The notes under the pieces were generated by a model. That model had not been told where the DNA came from and searched no databases. It worked only from the letters and a program-made list of their open reading frames with translations. DNA of 64,000 bases, from contig NZ_JTDB02000010.1 of assembly GCF_000785435.2 (NCBI RefSeq), positions 1 through 64,000 on the forward strand. Direction: 5' to 3'. The stretch comes from Paraburkholderia sacchari (GTDB lineage: Bacteria; Pseudomonadota; Gammaproteobacteria; Burkholderiales; Burkholderiaceae). Position 1 is the first letter of the stretch. Each line of letters opens with the position of its first letter. Position numbers and translations under genes: made by a program. Of this stretch, positions 61,603 to 64,000 are shown piece by piece.

Positions 61603-61878
61603 ATGAAACCCTATATTCTTTCGCTGCTGGCCGGCGTGCTTATCGGTGTCGTCTACTCCGCGATCAGCGTGCAGTCGCCCGCCCCGCCCATCATCGCGTT
61701 GATTGGACTGCTCGGCATGCTGGCAGGCGAGCAGATCCTTCCGCTTGCGCGCCGCATGCTTTCGGGCGACAAGCCGCGCACAGCATGGCGCGACGCCAAG
61801 TGCGGCCAGCACATGTTCGGCTCGCTGCCCGGCGCTCAAGTTTCGGATGCCGCGGCAAAAGACCGTCAACCATCATGA
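61603..61878 (+). CDS. XapX-domain protein (91 residues)
   Basis: The protein starts MKPYILSLLAGVLIGVVYSA and continues ISVQSPAPPIIALIGLLGML, the XapX pattern, with a C-terminal soluble tail (RRMLSGDKPRTAWRDAKCG) that the other copy lacks. The ATG at 61,603 is preferred; the frame upstream has no motif. It is divergent from the operon that holds the first XapX gene, so the pair may be products of an old duplication around a shared promoter. Confidence 0.85.
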   Translation: MKPYILSLLAGVLIGVVYSAISVQSPAPPIIALIGLLGMLAGEQILPLARRMLSGDKPRTAWRDAKCGQHMFGSLPGAQVSDAAAKDRQPS

Positions 61879-61926
61879 TGTACCGCCGCGCGCCCGCTCT
61901 GCACTGCTTGAACCGCTGACAAATGA

Positions 61927-63507
61927 ATGAATAACGTCGAGCTTTTTCACTATCTCCTGCTGCTGATTTGTGGCGCAGGCGCGCTGACCTGGCTCGCCGA
62001 GCGTGTCTCGATCCCGCCTGCCGTCGTGCTTTTGCTGGGCGGCTGCGTCATCGCAGTGGCCGGCAAACGCGTGCCCGACATGGACCCCGACTTGCTGCTC
62101 GCGGCCGTGCTGCCGCCGCTGCTGATGTCGAGTTCGTTCTATACGGCATGGAAGGAATTCCGGCAGGAACTCGCCACCATTACCTCGCTCGTGCTCGGTG
62201 CGGTCACGTTCACGACCGTCGCCGTTGCCTTCGCGGTGCGCGCGTTCAATCCGGACCTGCCGTGGGCCGCGTGCTTCACGCTCGGCGCGATCGTCTCGCC
62301 GCCCGATGCGGTCGCCGCCAAGGCGATCCTCCAGCGCCATCCGCTGCCCGGCAGGCTCGTAGCGGTGCTCGAAGGCGAAAGCCTCGTGAACGACGCTTCG
62401 GGACTGCTGCTCTATCAGATGGCGGTTTCCGCCGCGCTCGCGGCCACGATCACCGTCGCGAGCGCGACGGGGCTGTTCTTCGCGCTGACACTGATCGGCG
62501 TCGCGGTCGGCCTCGCCTGCGGCCAGGCCATGTGCTGGGTGCTGCCGCGCCTGCGCGACCCGATGCTTGGCATCGTCGTGACTTTCGTGATGGCGTGGGC
62601 CAGTTATGGCATCGCCGAGGCCGTGCACGGCTCGGGCGTCCTTTCGGTGGTGACGTGCGGCCTCGTGCTCGGCGTGCGCCAGCACCGCGTGTTCGACGCC
62701 GACATGCGCATCAAGGCCAAGGCGACCTGGGAGGCGATCGTGTTCGTGCTCGATGCGCTCGTCTTCATCCTTATCGGCCTCGCGCTACACGGCATTCTCG
62801 CGGGCGTGCATCACGAAGGCGCCGTGCTGGCAGCCGGGTTGCGCGTCGCGTTGCCCGCGACGGCGGCGGCAATTGTCGCGCGCCTCGTGTGGGTGTTCGC
62901 CGCGGTGTGGCTGCCGAGCCGGTTGCGAGCGAGGCGCGCGGGCGCTCAGCCCTGGTCGTTCGCGGAGGCCGTCGTGCTCGGATGGGCCGGCATGCGAGGC
63001 GTCGTGAGTCTTGCCGCCGCGATTGCGTTGCCGGGCAATTTCCCGGGCCGCGATCTGATCGTGTTCAGCACCTTCTTGCTGATCATCGCGACGCTCGTCG
63101 TGCAGGGCGCCAGTCTTGCGCCTCTCATCCGCCTGCTGAAGCTGCGTGCGGCCGCGCGCCAAACCATGTCCGAGCACGAGGCGCGCGCACAAACGTTCGG
63201 CGCGTCCCTTGCCGCACTCGAGCAGATCGGCAAGCGCGCGTCCGGCCTCGAACGCGCAACGCTCGAGCGTCTGCGCGCCGAGTACCGGATCCGCGTGAGC
63301 GCGAACCAGGATGCGCACACTTCAGGCGTCGAGCGCGTCGAGGACCGCGCGCGCTTTCTGCGCGTCGAACTCGAGCTTGTCGGCGTGTCGCGCGCGACGC
63401 TGCTCGACCTGCACCGCGTGGGAAAAGTGGACGATGGGGTTCTGCATCGCATCGAGTCCGAACTCGATCTCGAGGAGTTGCGCCTGCAGCGTCTGCTCGA
63501 ACCGTAA
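61927..63507 (+). CDS. CPA1-family Na+/H+ antiporter
   Basis: The 526-residue protein has about twelve membrane segments and the family motifs GAIVSPPDAVAAKAIL and EGESLVNDASGLLLYQMAV with the ND ion-binding pair, plus VVLGWAGMRGVVSLAAAIA. The C-terminal about 110 residues are a cytosolic helical tail (LEQIGKRASGLERATLERL). It exchanges sodium or potassium for protons and regulates pH and ion balance. It follows the second XapX gene by 48 bases and may be in one transcript with it. Confidence 0.92.
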   Translation: MNNVELFHYLLLLICGAGALTWLAERVSIPPAVVLLLGGCVIAVAGKRVPDMDPDLLLAAVLPPLLMSSSFYTAWKEFRQELATITSLVLGAVTFTTVAVAFAVRAFNPDLPWAACFTLGAIVSPPDAVAAKAILQRHPLPGRLVAVLEGESLVNDASGLLLYQMAVSAALAATITVASATGLFFALTLIGVAVGLACGQAMCWVLPRLRDPMLGIVVTFVMAWASYGIAEAVHGSGVLSVVTCGLVLGVRQHRVFDADMRIKAKATWEAIVFVLDALVFILIGLALHGILAGVHHEGAVLAAGLRVALPATAAAIVARLVWVFAAVWLPSRLRARRAGAQPWSFAEAVVLGWAGMRGVVSLAAAIALPGNFPGRDLIVFSTFLLIIATLVVQGASLAPLIRLLKLRAAARQTMSEHEARAQTFGASLAALEQIGKRASGLERATLERLRAEYRIRVSANQDAHTSGVERVEDRARFLRVELELVGVSRATLLDLHRVGKVDDGVLHRIESELDLEELRLQRLLEP

Positions 63508-63558
63508 CGCGTTGCGCGGATCGCGCGGCTTCGCTTGCGCCGGCCCGCTACGACTGGC

Positions 63559-64000
63559 TCAGGATTCGCAGCTTCGTGACTCGCACCGGGCGAGCCAGGC
63601 ATGAATCTGCCCGACCACCGCCGCGCCGTCGCCTACCGCCGAGGCTACGCGCTTCGCCGCGCCCGAGCGCACGTCGCCGATGGCGAAGAGGCCTGGCACG
63701 TTCGTCTCGAGCGGCAGGCAGCCCGCGCCGTTGCTCGCGTCGGACGGCCCGGTCACGACAAATCCGTGCTCGTCGAGTTGTACCCCGGTCGATGTCAACC
63801 AGTCGGTTTTCGGGTCGGCGCCGATGAAGAGGAAAAGGTGCCGGGTCTCGATAGTCTCGCTGCCCGCATCCTGATGCCGGACCTGAATGCGCTCGAGACT
63901 TCCATGGCTCGCCTCCAGCGATTCGAGCGCGCAGCCCGCGCAGATCAAAACATTTTGCAGCGCGCTAATTCGGTCGATCAGGTAGCGCGACATCGTGGCT
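63559..64000 (-). CDS. Thioredoxin-reductase-like FAD/NAD protein, C-terminal part (runs off the window)
   Basis: The visible part starts with ATMSRYLIDRISALQNVLIC and continues with TRHLFLFIGADPKTDWLTST and VPGLFAIGDVRSGAAKRVAS, the C-terminal FAD region of the thioredoxin reductase family. The motif AVGDGAAVVGQIHAWLA closes the protein. It is likely one of the longer proteins with an N-terminal regulatory domain, but that part lies outside the window. It is convergent with the antiporter gene. Confidence 0.85.
   Translation of the reverse strand, partial: ATMSRYLIDRISALQNVLICAGCALESLEASHGSLERIQVRHQDAGSETIETRHLFLFIGADPKTDWLTSTGVQLDEHGFVVTGPSDASNGAGCLPLETNVPGLFAIGDVRSGAAKRVASAVGDGAAVVGQIHAWLARCESRSCES

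Noticed and set aside
61968..63827. 619-codon frame overlapping the antiporter gene
   Set aside because: Same-strand shadow of the CPA1 antiporter gene, arginine-rich and without domains.

Overview
The window is GC-rich DNA from a member of the Burkholderiaceae, most likely Burkholderia, Paraburkholderia or Caballeronia. The grounds are protein style, gene neighbourhoods and the GC-rich codon use; this is inference, since no database was searched. The many broken insertion sequences, gene scraps and repeated segments suggest an accessory region or a secondary replicon rather than a core chromosome segment. No tRNA, rRNA, CRISPR array or replication origin was recognised.

Bases 1-5,400 hold a creatine-to-pyruvate operon on the minus strand: a GlxA/GbdR-type AraC regulator, creatinase, GlyA, SdaA and the 5' end of a SoxB-like sarcosine oxidase subunit. 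Creatine gives sarcosine, then glycine plus a one-carbon unit, then serine, then pyruvate. Bases 5,700-8,000 hold the first copy of a repeated segment that ends in a broken chemoreceptor gene. Bases 8,500-15,100 carry a lone hopanoid gene (hpnJ), a small lipoprotein, a CHAD protein, a Nudix protein, a DUF1488 protein and a basic-tailed putative DNA-binding protein, mixed with IS6 and IS3 relics.

Bases 15,100-21,300 hold a tight minus-strand operon DUF3141-pta-ackA-fabI, followed by a phosphate transporter relic with an in-frame stop. Bases 21,900-27,400 are a graveyard: a decayed LysR gene, a scrap of an amino-acid binding protein, IS5 and IS4 elements, a second IS5-like element and an IS66/IS6 chimera. 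Bases 27,466-30,700 carry an intact LysR regulator divergent from a ureohydrolase and a TauA-like binding protein, a probable guanidino-compound locus cut off by an IS6 relic. An AT-rich patch and the second repeat copy follow, fused through a glutamine synthetase scrap to a cysteine synthase gene.

Bases 34,400-49,600 form a stress, repair and respiration island: PEBP, ACT, acylphosphatase, RtcB, ArsC, a DUF255 thioredoxin-fold protein, an RNase Z-like hydrolase, DUF2244, small membrane proteins and a five-gene caa3-type cytochrome oxidase operon. The mix, together with ackA/pta/fabI, recalls low-oxygen survival loci of Burkholderia, but this is inference. Bases 49,900-54,600 are again mobile: a 2OG-Fe oxygenase, the third repeat copy, the only intact-looking IS6 element, IS110 and IS6 relics and an AraC regulator.

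Bases 54,767-61,316 are a seven-gene minus-strand operon: isochorismatase-family hydrolase, XapX protein, YtcJ-type amidohydrolase, DoxX, exported VOC protein, DUF1275 and an alginate-export-type porin. It looks like an uptake and hydrolysis route for an unknown amide or N-containing compound. A second XapX gene, a CPA1 antiporter and the end of a thioredoxin-reductase-like gene close the window. The best leads for something undescribed are the XapX/amidohydrolase operon, the ureohydrolase locus and the three-copy structured repeat.
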